From assembly GCA_025937785.1 (NCBI GenBank), contig JAICQQ010000003.1, positions 78,320-142,319 on the forward strand: a stretch of 64,000 bases of DNA, given 5' to 3'. Shown piece after piece: positions 16,190 to 25,050 of the stretch; position 1 is the stretch's first letter; each line of letters opens with the position of its first letter. The notes under the pieces are model-generated. The model saw nothing but the letters and a program-made list of their open reading frames with translations, did no database searches and was not told where the DNA came from. This stretch comes from Polyangiaceae bacterium (GTDB lineage: Bacteria; Myxococcota_A; Polyangia; Polyangiales; Polyangiaceae). Position numbers and translations under genes: made by a program.

Positions 16190-19100
16190 ATGTCCTCGGT
16201 CACGAGTTCCGTCACGGTCGCGTCGTGTTTCGCTCTGGCGGCCGCGTGCGCTGGCCAGCAGCGGCCGACGCACGAACGCTCCCCCCTCATCACCGAGACC
16301 GAGACGGTCCAGCGCTTCGAGACCCCGGCCAGGTGGCACTATCATCCCGAGCAAGCAGCAGATCTGGTGACGCGACGCGTGCTCGCTTCGGGCGATACGC
16401 TGTTCGCCGGCACGAACGGCGAACGCTGGTTCTACGAGAAGAAGACGCGACGCATGCGCGCGGCGTCGCAGCTGGCCGGCGAATCACTGATCGCCATCCT
16501 GAACCTGCCCGACGAGCACTGGTTGTTCGTCGGCGCGAGCGGTACCGGCTACGAGGCGGCAGAACCGCTGGGCGCATTCCTGCGTTCGAGTCCCCCGATC
16601 GAACCGCTGGAGCGCGTCTCTGCCCGAGGGACCAGCATCGCGGGTGTCCGTTTCGATGGCGCGCTGATTCAAACGCTGGATGCCGGCGCCACCTGGCAGC
16701 GCGTCGAAGCACCCAACGAGTTCTTCGCCGACGTTCAGTTCGGAGAGGACGGCACCGGCGTGGCGTTTTCGGTGCCGGAGCGCTGGTACTCGACGCTCGA
16801 CGGCGGCCGCAGCTGGAACCTGCTGGACGTGCCGTCGATTGGTGTGAGCGAGGTGCGGCCGGACCCCAAGCAGGGCATCGTCGCGCTCGGCGGCACGTCG
16901 TGGTACGACGTCAAGCCGGGCTCCAAACCCGTGTTCGTGCCGCGCGCCAGCGGTCCGGTCGACGAAGGGTTCAAGCTCCCCACGAAACCGCCGCGCGGGC
17001 CCAGCGCGCTCGCGCTCTCAGAGCAGCGCGCGGTACTCATGGGTACCAAGTATCTGGAGCTCACGCGCAACGCAGACGACAGCGGCTGGGACCTCGCCAG
17101 CGGTCAGCTCGGAAACCCGATCCGACAGCGGCCGCTCGCCATCGCGAAAGAGTGCGCGTCGGTGCGCCTGGCAGGATTCCAAGAGGTCATGTACCTCGCT
17201 TGTTTCAAAGGCACGGCCGACGAGAGCTCGGTGCCCGTGGAGCTATTCCTGAGCAAAGATGGCGGAAAGACCTTCGAGCGCGAGTCGTTTTCGGTCCGAG
17301 CCAAGTTGGATGCCTTTCACATGGCGGTCGGCGCGGAGGCTCGCCTGGTGATCACGGGGATCTGCGCGCCTCAGGATTCGACGCGTGGGTGCGCCCCCCA
17401 CGGCGTGTATCACAAGCGCCGCGAAACGAAGCCCACGAGCAAAGCGAAGAGCAAAGACGCCTCGACGTCGAAGCCGCGCGCGGGCAAGAAGGGGCGAGCC
17501 GAACCCTTGGTGCTGTCGGCGGTGCCTGGGCTCGCCAGCACCCCGATGGCGCTGGCCTTTTCGGCGGACGGCAGCGTGGCGTACCTCGTGGGTCAGCGCA
17601 CCAAGAGCGACAACTACACCATGTTCGTGTCGAGCGACTCGGGTGAGACGTTTCGGGCGCGGGAGATCGAACAGCTGGGAGCGCACCCCAAGCCTGCGCA
17701 ATATGCCTGGTACCAGCGCGATACGGTGCAAGACACCGTGCTCGACATGCAGGCGGCAGAGGAAGGCACGCTCTCCGTGGTGATCCGGAGGGGCGACGGC
17801 GTGGCACTCGCCGTTACCGACGATGATGGACGCGTGTTGTCGCTCACGCCGGGCCCCGGCGAGAGCACCACGCTCGGTGCCTACGGGACGCGCGGCATGG
17901 CCCTCGCGCCGGAGACTGGCAAGGCTTGGGAAACCCTGGACGGCGGCGTGAGCTGGCAGCCCATCGGTTCGCTGCCCGTTACCCTGTGCGAGACCAATCG
18001 GGAGTGCAACGTGAGCGTGCGTTGCGGCATGGCCGGGTGCGTGGTGGGAGAGAGCCTGACGCGCATCGGTTGGCGCGGACAGGCCGAGAGCGATCTGGCG
18101 CTCGCCGGCCCGCCGCAAAGCCTGACCACGGGCCTATTGTACCCGCGGGTTCGCACGCCGATCAGCTGCACGCGCGGCGACGACGAGTGGGCGGCGCTCG
18201 ATGGCGTTACGGACGCCCCCTCGGCGTACGAAGCGGCCATCGGAAGTACGTTCTGGCACGCGCACGGAAGCGACCGCAATACGGGCGCGGCCTGGGCCTA
18301 CCACGGGCGCGGCGGCCGCCGCCCGGGGGTGGCGGTCGCTACCCTGTTTCCCGCAGCAGCCGATGCGGCGCAGCTCGCGTTCACTCTCGTCGATCAGGTC
18401 GAAGGGGCGTCTGCGATTCGCTATCGCGTGCCGCGGGGAGGCCCCGGCGACGGTGAGATCTCGGGGATCGAGGTGGCGTGGGACGACCGTTTCGAGAACG
18501 TCGTGAAGCGGGCCAGCCTCGGGCGGGCGCTCCCGTTTCGCACGGGCGACTACACGGTTCAGCGTGCGCGAACCCAGCTGGCGCTTCCCGACATCCTCTC
18601 GATCGGTGTCGGTGGCATTTACGTTCGACTGCACGCCCAGGCGGGAAGCGATCAGATCACCTACTTCATGGACGGACGGACCGTGACCGAAATCCCGCCG
18701 CTGAAGTGGCCCGCTACGCCGCACGCCGCCCGCGACGAAATGGTTCACGTCGGTACGACGCACCTGCCGCTCCGCATCGAACAAGAGGGAGCGATCCTGA
18801 CGCGCGCCAGCCGCAGCGGAAACGCTTGGGAGTTCTCGTCCTACACGCTGGGGCTACCGCATCCCTCGGTGCTCGAGGTGGTGCAGCGGTCGGGCCTCAC
18901 CTACCTCAACGGCGCCTCGGCGTTCTACCTCCTCACCTACGCAAACTCGGGGGTTCCACGCAGGGGCTTCGCCTTCCCCGTCCAGGCAGCTGGCGCGGTC
19001 ACGGGCACGCCGGTCGAAGTGCCGCAGCAACTCGATCTCAGCGATCCGCCCAACCCATGCAACGAGAACGCCATCAACACCACGCCGCGGATCGTCGTCC

Positions 19101-19444
19101 CCGCGCAGGCGGGCACTCGGCACCCGGTGATCATCAGCCATCGCATCGAGCCGATCCGAACCCTGCTCAGCACCGAGGCCGTAATGCATGGTACCCCGAA
19201 GGCTCCCTGTCTGGCCGCGCTCGCCGCCGCCCCGGTCGACATGGACGAGCGCGACGATCGCACCTGGATGTACGCCATCGTTTCGCCTGGCGATCTGGAG
19301 CACGCCTGGGCTTTCCGCGTGATCTACGACGACTCTGGCGAAAAGGCGGTCTCGTACCGCAACATGCGCTGCGAATTCGATCCGAAGGCCATCGTCCCCA
19401 AAAAGGTCTACGCCGAACCCGGCACGCTCTCGAGCGAGCCCTGA
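16190..19444 (+). CDS. very large lipoprotein with BNR/sialidase-type propeller repeats
   Basis: 1084 residues. The N-terminus (MSSVTSSVTVASCFALAAAC) has a lipobox-like LAAAC. At least five Asp-box (BNR) motifs mark beta-propeller blades: TLDAGATW (about 163), TLDGGRSW (202), SKDGGKTF (355), SSDSGETF (482) and TLDGGVSW (583). A lysine-rich insertion (about 407-440; KPTSKAKSKDASTSK) separates two halves. Cys clusters (CETNREC, CGMAGC) follow. Asp-box propellers occur in sialidases and in photosynthesis-assembly or secretin-associated proteins; none of the sialidase catalytic residues can be asserted here. Probably surface exposed. The ATG is 23 bases after the phosphoesterase stop. It converges on the NAGGN operon. 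Confidence 0.75.
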   Translation: MSSVTSSVTVASCFALAAACAGQQRPTHERSPLITETETVQRFETPARWHYHPEQAADLVTRRVLASGDTLFAGTNGERWFYEKKTRRMRAASQLAGESLIAILNLPDEHWLFVGASGTGYEAAEPLGAFLRSSPPIEPLERVSARGTSIAGVRFDGALIQTLDAGATWQRVEAPNEFFADVQFGEDGTGVAFSVPERWYSTLDGGRSWNLLDVPSIGVSEVRPDPKQGIVALGGTSWYDVKPGSKPVFVPRASGPVDEGFKLPTKPPRGPSALALSEQRAVLMGTKYLELTRNADDSGWDLASGQLGNPIRQRPLAIAKECASVRLAGFQEVMYLACFKGTADESSVPVELFLSKDGGKTFERESFSVRAKLDAFHMAVGAEARLVITGICAPQDSTRGCAPHGVYHKRRETKPTSKAKSKDASTSKPRAGKKGRAEPLVLSAVPGLASTPMALAFSADGSVAYLVGQRTKSDNYTMFVSSDSGETFRAREIEQLGAHPKPAQYAWYQRDTVQDTVLDMQAAEEGTLSVVIRRGDGVALAVTDDDGRVLSLTPGPGESTTLGAYGTRGMALAPETGKAWETLDGGVSWQPIGSLPVTLCETNRECNVSVRCGMAGCVVGESLTRIGWRGQAESDLALAGPPQSLTTGLLYPRVRTPISCTRGDDEWAALDGVTDAPSAYEAAIGSTFWHAHGSDRNTGAAWAYHGRGGRRPGVAVATLFPAAADAAQLAFTLVDQVEGASAIRYRVPRGGPGDGEISGIEVAWDDRFENVVKRASLGRALPFRTGDYTVQRARTQLALPDILSIGVGGIYVRLHAQAGSDQITYFMDGRTVTEIPPLKWPATPHAARDEMVHVGTTHLPLRIEQEGAILTRASRSGNAWEFSSYTLGLPHPSVLEVVQRSGLTYLNGASAFYLLTYANSGVPRRGFAFPVQAAGAVTGTPVEVPQQLDLSDPPNPCNENAINTTPRIVVPAQAGTRHPVIISHRIEPIRTLLSTEAVMHGTPKAPCLAALAAAPVDMDERDDRTWMYAIVSPGDLEHAWAFRVIYDDSGEKAVSYRNMRCEFDPKAIVPKKVYAEPGTLSSEP

Positions 19445-19478
19445 CGGATTCCGGCGGCAGTTCGAACCCAGATCACGG

Positions 19479-20747
19479 CTACTCGCTTCTGTTCGGGGAT
19501 TCGCTGCTGCGAGCCGGGTCGGGTACCCTCGGCTCAGCGTCGTCCTCGGTCGCGCTCTCTGCCGAAAAACGGTGGGAGGGCTCGAGCTCGATGGGTTGCC
19601 GTGGAAAGCCGTCGAGCGGCCCCAGCCGCTTCTTGTCGCGCGGGAAGGTCGGAGGGCTGTCGACGTACGCGGCGATGAGCTCGCCCAGACACACCAGCGC
19701 CTGCGTGTGAGTGCGTTCATAGCCATGCGAAGCGTCGGCACCGAAGCAAACGAGGGCGACGCGCATATCGTTGCCGGCCTCCAGCGCGGAAGCGGCGTCG
19801 CAGCGGTAGTACTTGAACACATCGCGCTGATGAGGGATGCCGTACTGCTCACACAAGTCGATAAGCTTGTGCGTCAGGTGGTAGTCGAACGGGCCGGTCT
19901 GGTCCTTCATCGAAATAGTGACGCCCCTCTCTCGCGAATTTTGCCCCGGGGCGGGCGTCGCGTTGTCGACCGCGACCATCTCGGAGACGTCGCCGTGCAA
20001 GATGGCGGAGGCGCCCGTGCCGACCTCTTCCGAGATGGTAAAGAGCAGGTGGCACTGGACCGGTATCTTCCGGCCCGACTCGACCACCGCCTTGGCCGCC
20101 GCCAACATGCTAGCAACGCCGGCCTTGTTGTCGAGATGCCGAGAAACGATGAACCCGTTGTGAACCTCCGGGCAAGGATCGAAGGCGACGTAGTCGCCTA
20201 TGTTGAAGCCGTGCTCGAGGAGCTCGTCTGCCGAGGCGCAGAAGTCATCCGTCCTGACCTCGACGTTGTCCCAACTCACCGGCTGGGTATCGATCTCCTC
20301 GTTGAATGTGTGACCGGAAGCCTTGAGCGGCAGCACTGTGCCCCGCTTGGCGCCGCCGCGGTCCGTGAAAATCGTGACTCGCCCGCCCTCGGCAAAGCGG
20401 CTCGACCAATGGCCGATCGGGACGATCTCCAGCCGGCCGTTGCTTTTGAGGTTCTTGACCATGGCGCCGAGTGTGTCGACGTGACTGACCACGGCGCGTG
20501 CCGGGCTGGACTGATGCCCCATGAGCCGGGCGCGGATGGCCCCGCGCCGCGTCAGCTCGAACGAGATGTTCAGCCGCGACAGCTCCTCACCCACCCAGTG
20601 CACGACTTCATCCGTGTATCCGCTAGGGCTCGGGATCGAGAGCAGGGTCAAGAGCGTATCTTGCAGGTATGTCGCGTCGATCGCGGGGCGATCTTCCATT
20701 GGCAGAGCCGCTTCCACCTCGCTACTTCTCGACCCAGGGCGCGTCAT
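19479..20747 (-). CDS. M42-family peptidase of the NAGGN osmoprotectant system
   Basis: About 422 residues from the ATG at 20747, whose first base is shared with the ngg stop (TGATG); a TTG one codon earlier is also possible. It is a di-zinc aminopeptidase-like enzyme of the M42/M20 fold: metal-site motifs VVSHVDT (His89, Asp91), SRHLDNKAG (about 205), the ISEEVGTG glutamates (about 240), VDNA and a late SHGYERTH histidine. A 26-residue N-terminal piece and a Glu/Pro-rich C-terminal tail flank the domain. A dedicated M42 peptidase commonly accompanies asnO-ngg in NAGGN loci; its exact role (trimming or turnover of the dipeptide) is inferred. Confidence 0.88.
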   Translation of the reverse strand: MTRPGSRSSEVEAALPMEDRPAIDATYLQDTLLTLLSIPSPSGYTDEVVHWVGEELSRLNISFELTRRGAIRARLMGHQSSPARAVVSHVDTLGAMVKNLKSNGRLEIVPIGHWSSRFAEGGRVTIFTDRGGAKRGTVLPLKASGHTFNEEIDTQPVSWDNVEVRTDDFCASADELLEHGFNIGDYVAFDPCPEVHNGFIVSRHLDNKAGVASMLAAAKAVVESGRKIPVQCHLLFTISEEVGTGASAILHGDVSEMVAVDNATPAPGQNSRERGVTISMKDQTGPFDYHLTHKLIDLCEQYGIPHQRDVFKYYRCDAASALEAGNDMRVALVCFGADASHGYERTHTQALVCLGELIAAYVDSPPTFPRDKKRLGPLDGFPRQPIELEPSHRFSAESATEDDAEPRVPDPARSSESPNRSE

Positions 20748-22501
20748 CAAGGGCTCACCGTTTGGGGAAACAGTAAGTCCAGAAAGCGGGCTGCGGTGGG
20801 CTGTGGTTCATGATTGGCGAGCCCCGGTCGCTCGTTCGCCTCGATGATGGCATACTCTGGCGAGCGAGCGCTGGGGACGATTAGGTCGAGTCCCACGACA
20901 GGGATGTCGAGGACCTCGGCGGCGCGTTTGGAGACTTCGACCAGCTTGGGGTGCAGCTCCTCGGTCACGTCGTGTATCGTTCCGCCACAATGCAAGTTGG
21001 CGGCCTTGCGCACGGTGACGGTGAGGCCACAGGGCAGCACGTCGTCCAGCTGGTATCCGGCTTCCGCCACACAGCGCGCGGTCTCTTCGTCGATTGGAAT
21101 CCGGCTCTCGCCTTGCGTCGCTGCCTCGCGCCGCCGGCTCTGTCGCTCGATCAGCTGTCGGATGGTGTGGTGGGCGTCGCCAGTCACCTCTGGTGGGCGC
21201 CGCACGGCAGCCGCCGCGACGCGGAAGTCGATCACGACGATGCGTAGATCTAGGCCCTGGATCATTTGTTCGAGCACGACGGGTACGCCGCCGAGTTGCG
21301 CTGTCTCGATGGCGTGGAACATGGCCTCTGGCGTCGCAATGTCGACGCTCACACCGCGACCCTGCTCACCGCGCGCCGGCTTCACCACGACGCGCTGGTG
21401 GCGCGTGAGAAATCTCTCGCACTCGCGGCGCGAGCCGACCTCGATTTGCTCGGGTAGGTGAAGCCCCGCGCTCTTCAATGCTCGGTATGTCATGCGCTTG
21501 TCGTCGCAGCGGCTCATTGCAATGGCGCTCGTGAGCTCACTCAATGACTCGCGGCACACGATGTTGCGTCCGCCGAAAGAGAGTGCAAAGAATCCGAGCT
21601 GCGCGTCGATGACATGGACACTGATGCCTCGGCGCTGCGCTTCACGCGCGATGATCTGCCCATAGGAGTTGAGTTCGGTGGACACCTGGCCGAGGAACAG
21701 CGGCTCATTGATCTCGTTGCGATTCTTGACGCAGAAGACGGGGACCCGTTCGAACCCCAACTTCTCGTAGAGGCTGATCGCCTGCGAGTTGTCGTGCATC
21801 ACGCTCAGATCGACGTAGCGCCGCCCCTGGTCCATGAAGTGCTTGATCAGCGTGGTGACCAAAGCTTCGCCCACGCCAGCGTGTTTCGTCTGAGGGTCTA
21901 CTGCCAGAGCCCAGAGGCTGGTCCCCCGCTCGGGATCATTGAAGCCACGCACGTGGTCCACCCCGGTCACGGTGCCGATGACGGTGCGTGTCTCGGTTTC
22001 TTCGGCGATGAAGTAGATGATGGTGCTCGAAACTTTGCGCTCGCTGATGAAGCTCGCGCCGACGTTGACCATGCCGCGCCGGGAATAGATCAGGTTCATC
22101 GCGTCAGCATCGGCCGGGCTATCGACCCTGCGAGTCTGGTAGGTCGCCGGCTGAGTTTCGCTGGCTCGGTAATAGCAATCGAAGTAGAGGCGATAGGTGT
22201 GGGACGGGTCGAGGAACAGCTCTTGCGGTGAGAGTGACAACAATACGTGTGGGTCGGCCACGTACAAGGCAATGTCGCGGCAGCCCGCGTCCTCACACTG
22301 GATGACCCGCGAGAGCTCCTCGTTGGACGCGAAGGTGTGAGCGAAAATCAAGCGGCCCCAGCCACAATCGATGACGACGTCTCGACTGACGTTGGCCTCT
22401 TGCTTCCACACCTGAACCTTCCACGGATACAAACTCGCAGCGTCGGTTAGCTGATCTCGCGGCGCGCTGGTTGTTTCTGACGCAGTGGGTTCTCGATTCA
22501 C
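20747..22501 (-). CDS. ngg: N-acetylglutaminylglutamine synthetase (GNAT + ATP-grasp)
   Basis: 584 residues from the GTG at 22501, which overlaps the asnO stop as GTGA. The enzyme joins and acetylates two glutamines to give N-acetylglutaminylglutamine. The N-terminal half holds a GNAT acetyltransferase (about 100-290; LWALAVDPQTKHAGVGEALV is the acetyl-CoA-binding region, split here across its motif). The C-terminal half is an ATP-grasp ligase of the cyanophycin-synthetase type (RVVVKPARGEQGRGVSVD, VVLEQMIQGLDLRIVVID, GLDLIVPSA, IIEANERPGL). The frame is open upstream to 22888 inside asnO, but the coupled GTG is the sensible start. Confidence 0.92.
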   Translation of the reverse strand: MNREPTASETTSAPRDQLTDAASLYPWKVQVWKQEANVSRDVVIDCGWGRLIFAHTFASNEELSRVIQCEDAGCRDIALYVADPHVLLSLSPQELFLDPSHTYRLYFDCYYRASETQPATYQTRRVDSPADADAMNLIYSRRGMVNVGASFISERKVSSTIIYFIAEETETRTVIGTVTGVDHVRGFNDPERGTSLWALAVDPQTKHAGVGEALVTTLIKHFMDQGRRYVDLSVMHDNSQAISLYEKLGFERVPVFCVKNRNEINEPLFLGQVSTELNSYGQIIAREAQRRGISVHVIDAQLGFFALSFGGRNIVCRESLSELTSAIAMSRCDDKRMTYRALKSAGLHLPEQIEVGSRRECERFLTRHQRVVVKPARGEQGRGVSVDIATPEAMFHAIETAQLGGVPVVLEQMIQGLDLRIVVIDFRVAAAAVRRPPEVTGDAHHTIRQLIERQSRRREAATQGESRIPIDEETARCVAEAGYQLDDVLPCGLTVTVRKAANLHCGGTIHDVTEELHPKLVEVSKRAAEVLDIPVVGLDLIVPSARSPEYAIIEANERPGLANHEPQPTAARFLDLLFPQTVSP

Positions 22502-24282
22502 GCTGCCCTCCACGACAAGTGTTCTTGCAACCAGAGCTCGAGCAGCGCGATTTGCCAGAGCTTCGAGCCTCGGAGCGGTGTGATGTGGCTTTCGGGGTCG
22601 GCGAGCAGTTGCGTGACGTAGGCTGGCCGAAACAGACCGCGTTCGCGGGCGGCGCTGGACTCGAGCGTGTCCCTCACCCGCTCCAGGTATGGGCCACGGA
22701 GATACTTGAGCGCCGGAACCGGAAAATACCCCTTGGGACGATCGATTACCTCGCTCGGAATGACTCGGCGTGCCGCCTCTTTGAGCACGTACTTGCCGCC
22801 ACCCCGTAGCTTGAACTCCCCCGGAATTCGAGCAGCGAGCTCGACCAACTCGTGATCGAGGAATGGCACCCGCGCTTCGAGCCCCCAACGCATGGTCATG
22901 TTGTCGACCCGCTTGACCGGGTCGTCCGCCAACATCACCTGGGTATCCAAGCGGAGCGCTCGATCGATGGAACGCTGGGCTCCGGGCTGCTCGAAGTGTT
23001 GCTCGACCAGTCGCCGGCTGTGGTCATCTCCCATCCATTCGGGGGCGAGCACACTGGCCATTTCGACGTGATCGCGGTCGAAGAAGTGCCGCGCGTAGTC
23101 GCGCACGGGTTCGTCGCTTTCGAGCAGAGGCGGGTACCAGTGATAGCCGGCAAAGATTTCGTCCGCGCCCTGGCCGCTCTGCACCACCTTGACGTGCTGG
23201 CTCACCTCTTTGGAAAGCAAGAAAAAGCCCACGTTGTCGTGACTCACCATCGGCTCGCTCATCGCGGCGATGCACTGCTCGAGCGCCGCCAATGCGTTCT
23301 CCGAATCCACGAACACGCGGTGGTGGCGGGTCTCGAAGCGCTTCGCGATCAAGTCGGAGAACTGAAACTCGTCGCCGGCTTCATCCCGAACGGTCTCGAA
23401 GCCGATAGAGAAAGTCTCGAGACGCCGATGTCCCGCTTCAGCGAGCAAACCCACGAGCAGGCTCGAATCGAGCCCTCCCGAGAGCAGGACTCCAACGGGC
23501 ACGTCTGCCACGAGTCGGCGCTCCACCGCGCGCCGAAGCACCGCCAACGTCTCGTCACGCCAATCGTCGAGCCCGCGCCCTGCATCCCCTGGAGCCGGGC
23601 CGTAGACGGGCTGCCAATAGCGCGTAGCCTTGGTCTGACCGGTTTGGTCGATCACCATCAGAGTGCCAGGCGGCAGTTTCTGAACGTCTTCCAGCAACGT
23701 ATGGGGCGGGGGCACTACGCCGTGAAATGTCATGTAATGATGCAGCGCTACGGGATTGATGCTGTGCGAGACGCCGCCGGCTGCCAGCAGCGCGGGAAGG
23801 CTCGACGCGAAACGCAATCGACGTTCGACGCGGCAGTAGTAGAGCGGCTTGATGCCCAGTCGATCACGCCCCAAAATCACGTTTCCCGAAGCATGCTCGA
23901 TGATGGCGAACGCGAACATGCCGTTGAGGCGTTCGACGCAGCGCTCCCCCCAGGCATGAAAGGCCTTGAGCAGCACTTCGGTGTCGCCCGTCGAAACGAA
24001 GCGGTAACCTTCGCGCTCGAGCTCTTTCCGCAGCTCTCTGTAGTTATAGATGGCACCATTGTAGACGACGCTCAGACCAAGCTCCGGATCCACCATTGGC
24101 TGGTGGGCGTTTTCTGTCAGATCAATGACTTTCAGGCGGCGGTGTCCGAGCGCTGCGCCGCCGTGAGCGACGACCCCCCAGCCGTCCGGGCCGCGCGGCT
24201 GCAGCGGTTTCAGCATCTTTTCGATCGACCCGAGGTCGGGCGTGGCGCCGTCGAAGCGCAACTCTCCACAAATCCCGCACAT
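22498..24282 (-). CDS. asnO: N-acetylglutaminylglutamine amidotransferase, asparagine-synthase-like
   Basis: 594 residues. Class II glutamine amidotransferase plus ATP-dependent amidation domain, the asparagine synthase B architecture. Cys2 of MCGICGELR is the N-terminal nucleophile; the synthetase half has the PP-loop SGGLDSSLLVGLL near residue 267. Together with the downstream ngg and M42 genes this is the diagnostic NAGGN set, so the product is assigned as the enzyme forming the terminal amide of N-acetylglutaminylglutamine amide rather than asparagine. GAGGAAG lies 7 bases before the ATG. First gene of the operon; the promoter should be in 24283-24668. Confidence 0.93.
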   Translation of the reverse strand: MCGICGELRFDGATPDLGSIEKMLKPLQPRGPDGWGVVAHGGAALGHRRLKVIDLTENAHQPMVDPELGLSVVYNGAIYNYRELRKELEREGYRFVSTGDTEVLLKAFHAWGERCVERLNGMFAFAIIEHASGNVILGRDRLGIKPLYYCRVERRLRFASSLPALLAAGGVSHSINPVALHHYMTFHGVVPPPHTLLEDVQKLPPGTLMVIDQTGQTKATRYWQPVYGPAPGDAGRGLDDWRDETLAVLRRAVERRLVADVPVGVLLSGGLDSSLLVGLLAEAGHRRLETFSIGFETVRDEAGDEFQFSDLIAKRFETRHHRVFVDSENALAALEQCIAAMSEPMVSHDNVGFFLLSKEVSQHVKVVQSGQGADEIFAGYHWYPPLLESDEPVRDYARHFFDRDHVEMASVLAPEWMGDDHSRRLVEQHFEQPGAQRSIDRALRLDTQVMLADDPVKRVDNMTMRWGLEARVPFLDHELVELAARIPGEFKLRGGGKYVLKEAARRVIPSEVIDRPKGYFPVPALKYLRGPYLERVRDTLESSAARERGLFRPAYVTQLLADPESHITPLRGSKLWQIALLELWLQEHLSWRAA

Positions 24283-24668
24283 GTGTTCTTCCTCGATGGA
24301 TGAACATCAGGGCCTAACAACTCAGTCAGGGCTTGTCGACCCCAAGCGGGAAAAAACGACGAGCGGCCGCGGCTTCTGCGCTGCTTTGAGCTGCATTGCG
24401 CTGCATTGCGCGCTTCTCTGGCTGATCAGTGTGGCGATATTGTGGCGCCTTCGCTCAGGTCGGCGCACTGAGCATTGAGCACCATGCAGTCCTCTCCACT
24501 AGAAGATTGTGAGTGAACCCGACTGCTTGGCGGATACCGCTGACGGGTGAGCCGCGACTCAGCGCAAGAGCCACGCCACCGGAAGCAAATTGGACGTTGG
24601 GTGGGTGACACATCGCAGGTTCGGTCCTACGTCTCGGTCTGCGCTACGTAGAAAGAGGAGGTGTTCTG
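24283..24668. other. divergent intergenic region upstream of the NAGGN operon
   Basis: 386 bases between asnO (minus) and the proline-rich gene (plus). It should hold both promoters and any osmotic control site. I see a small direct repeat (GCTGCATTGC twice, near 24389-24410) but no convincing sigma-70 or sigma-54 boxes. GAGGAGGTG near 24655-24663 is the ribosome binding site of the plus-strand gene. Confidence 0.5.
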
Positions 24669-24977
24669 ATGCAAGTGGCCGCTCGATCTCTGTGCGAGCA
24701 AGATGGATGTGATGCTCGGCGGTTAGATGATCGCAGCTCAATCACCTGCATGAGCACGCCGCAGCCACCGGGTCGCAAGCCACCGATGCATGAGCCGGAG
24801 CAGCCCCCGCCGGCAAAAGATCCCAGGCCGCAGAAACCCCCCGCTCGCGATCCACGACCCGAACAACCGGCGCATCGCGACCCGCCCGTGGAGCCTCCCG
24901 AGCCGGGGCAGCCTTTGCCCGAGATCAAGGACCCGCCAGCTCCGGGTGGTCCGCGCGCGCCGAGGACTGCGCCGTAG
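24669..24977 (+). CDS. small proline-rich protein, divergent from asnO
   Basis: 102 residues. The ATG at 24669 is preceded at ideal distance by a strong GAGGAGGTG ribosome binding site, which favours it over the internal ATG at 24750. Residues 1-28 include two cysteines; from about residue 29 the protein is almost entirely proline, basic and acidic residues in loose repeats (KPPMHEPEQPPPAKDPRPQ, ARDPRPEQPAHRDPP). No signal peptide or membrane segment. It should be intrinsically disordered. No family is recognised. The divergent position may mean shared regulation with the NAGGN operon. Confidence 0.6.
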   Translation: MQVAARSLCEQDGCDARRLDDRSSITCMSTPQPPGRKPPMHEPEQPPPAKDPRPQKPPARDPRPEQPAHRDPPVEPPEPGQPLPEIKDPPAPGGPRAPRTAP

Positions 24978-25050
24978 CCGAGGGCGGAGCTGCGAGAGCG
25001 GCTCCAGGCCGTCTGGCGACATCGTCACAGCTGCAAGCCGCGTAGCGCCC

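Noticed and set aside
19455..19480. A T-loop-like motif (GTTCGAAC) suggesting a tRNA
   Set aside because: No matching acceptor, D or anticodon stem around it.
22852..24303. A 483-codon plus-strand open frame opposite asnO
   Set aside because: Antisense to a full-length asparagine-synthase-like gene with all motifs; the translated product has no family features.
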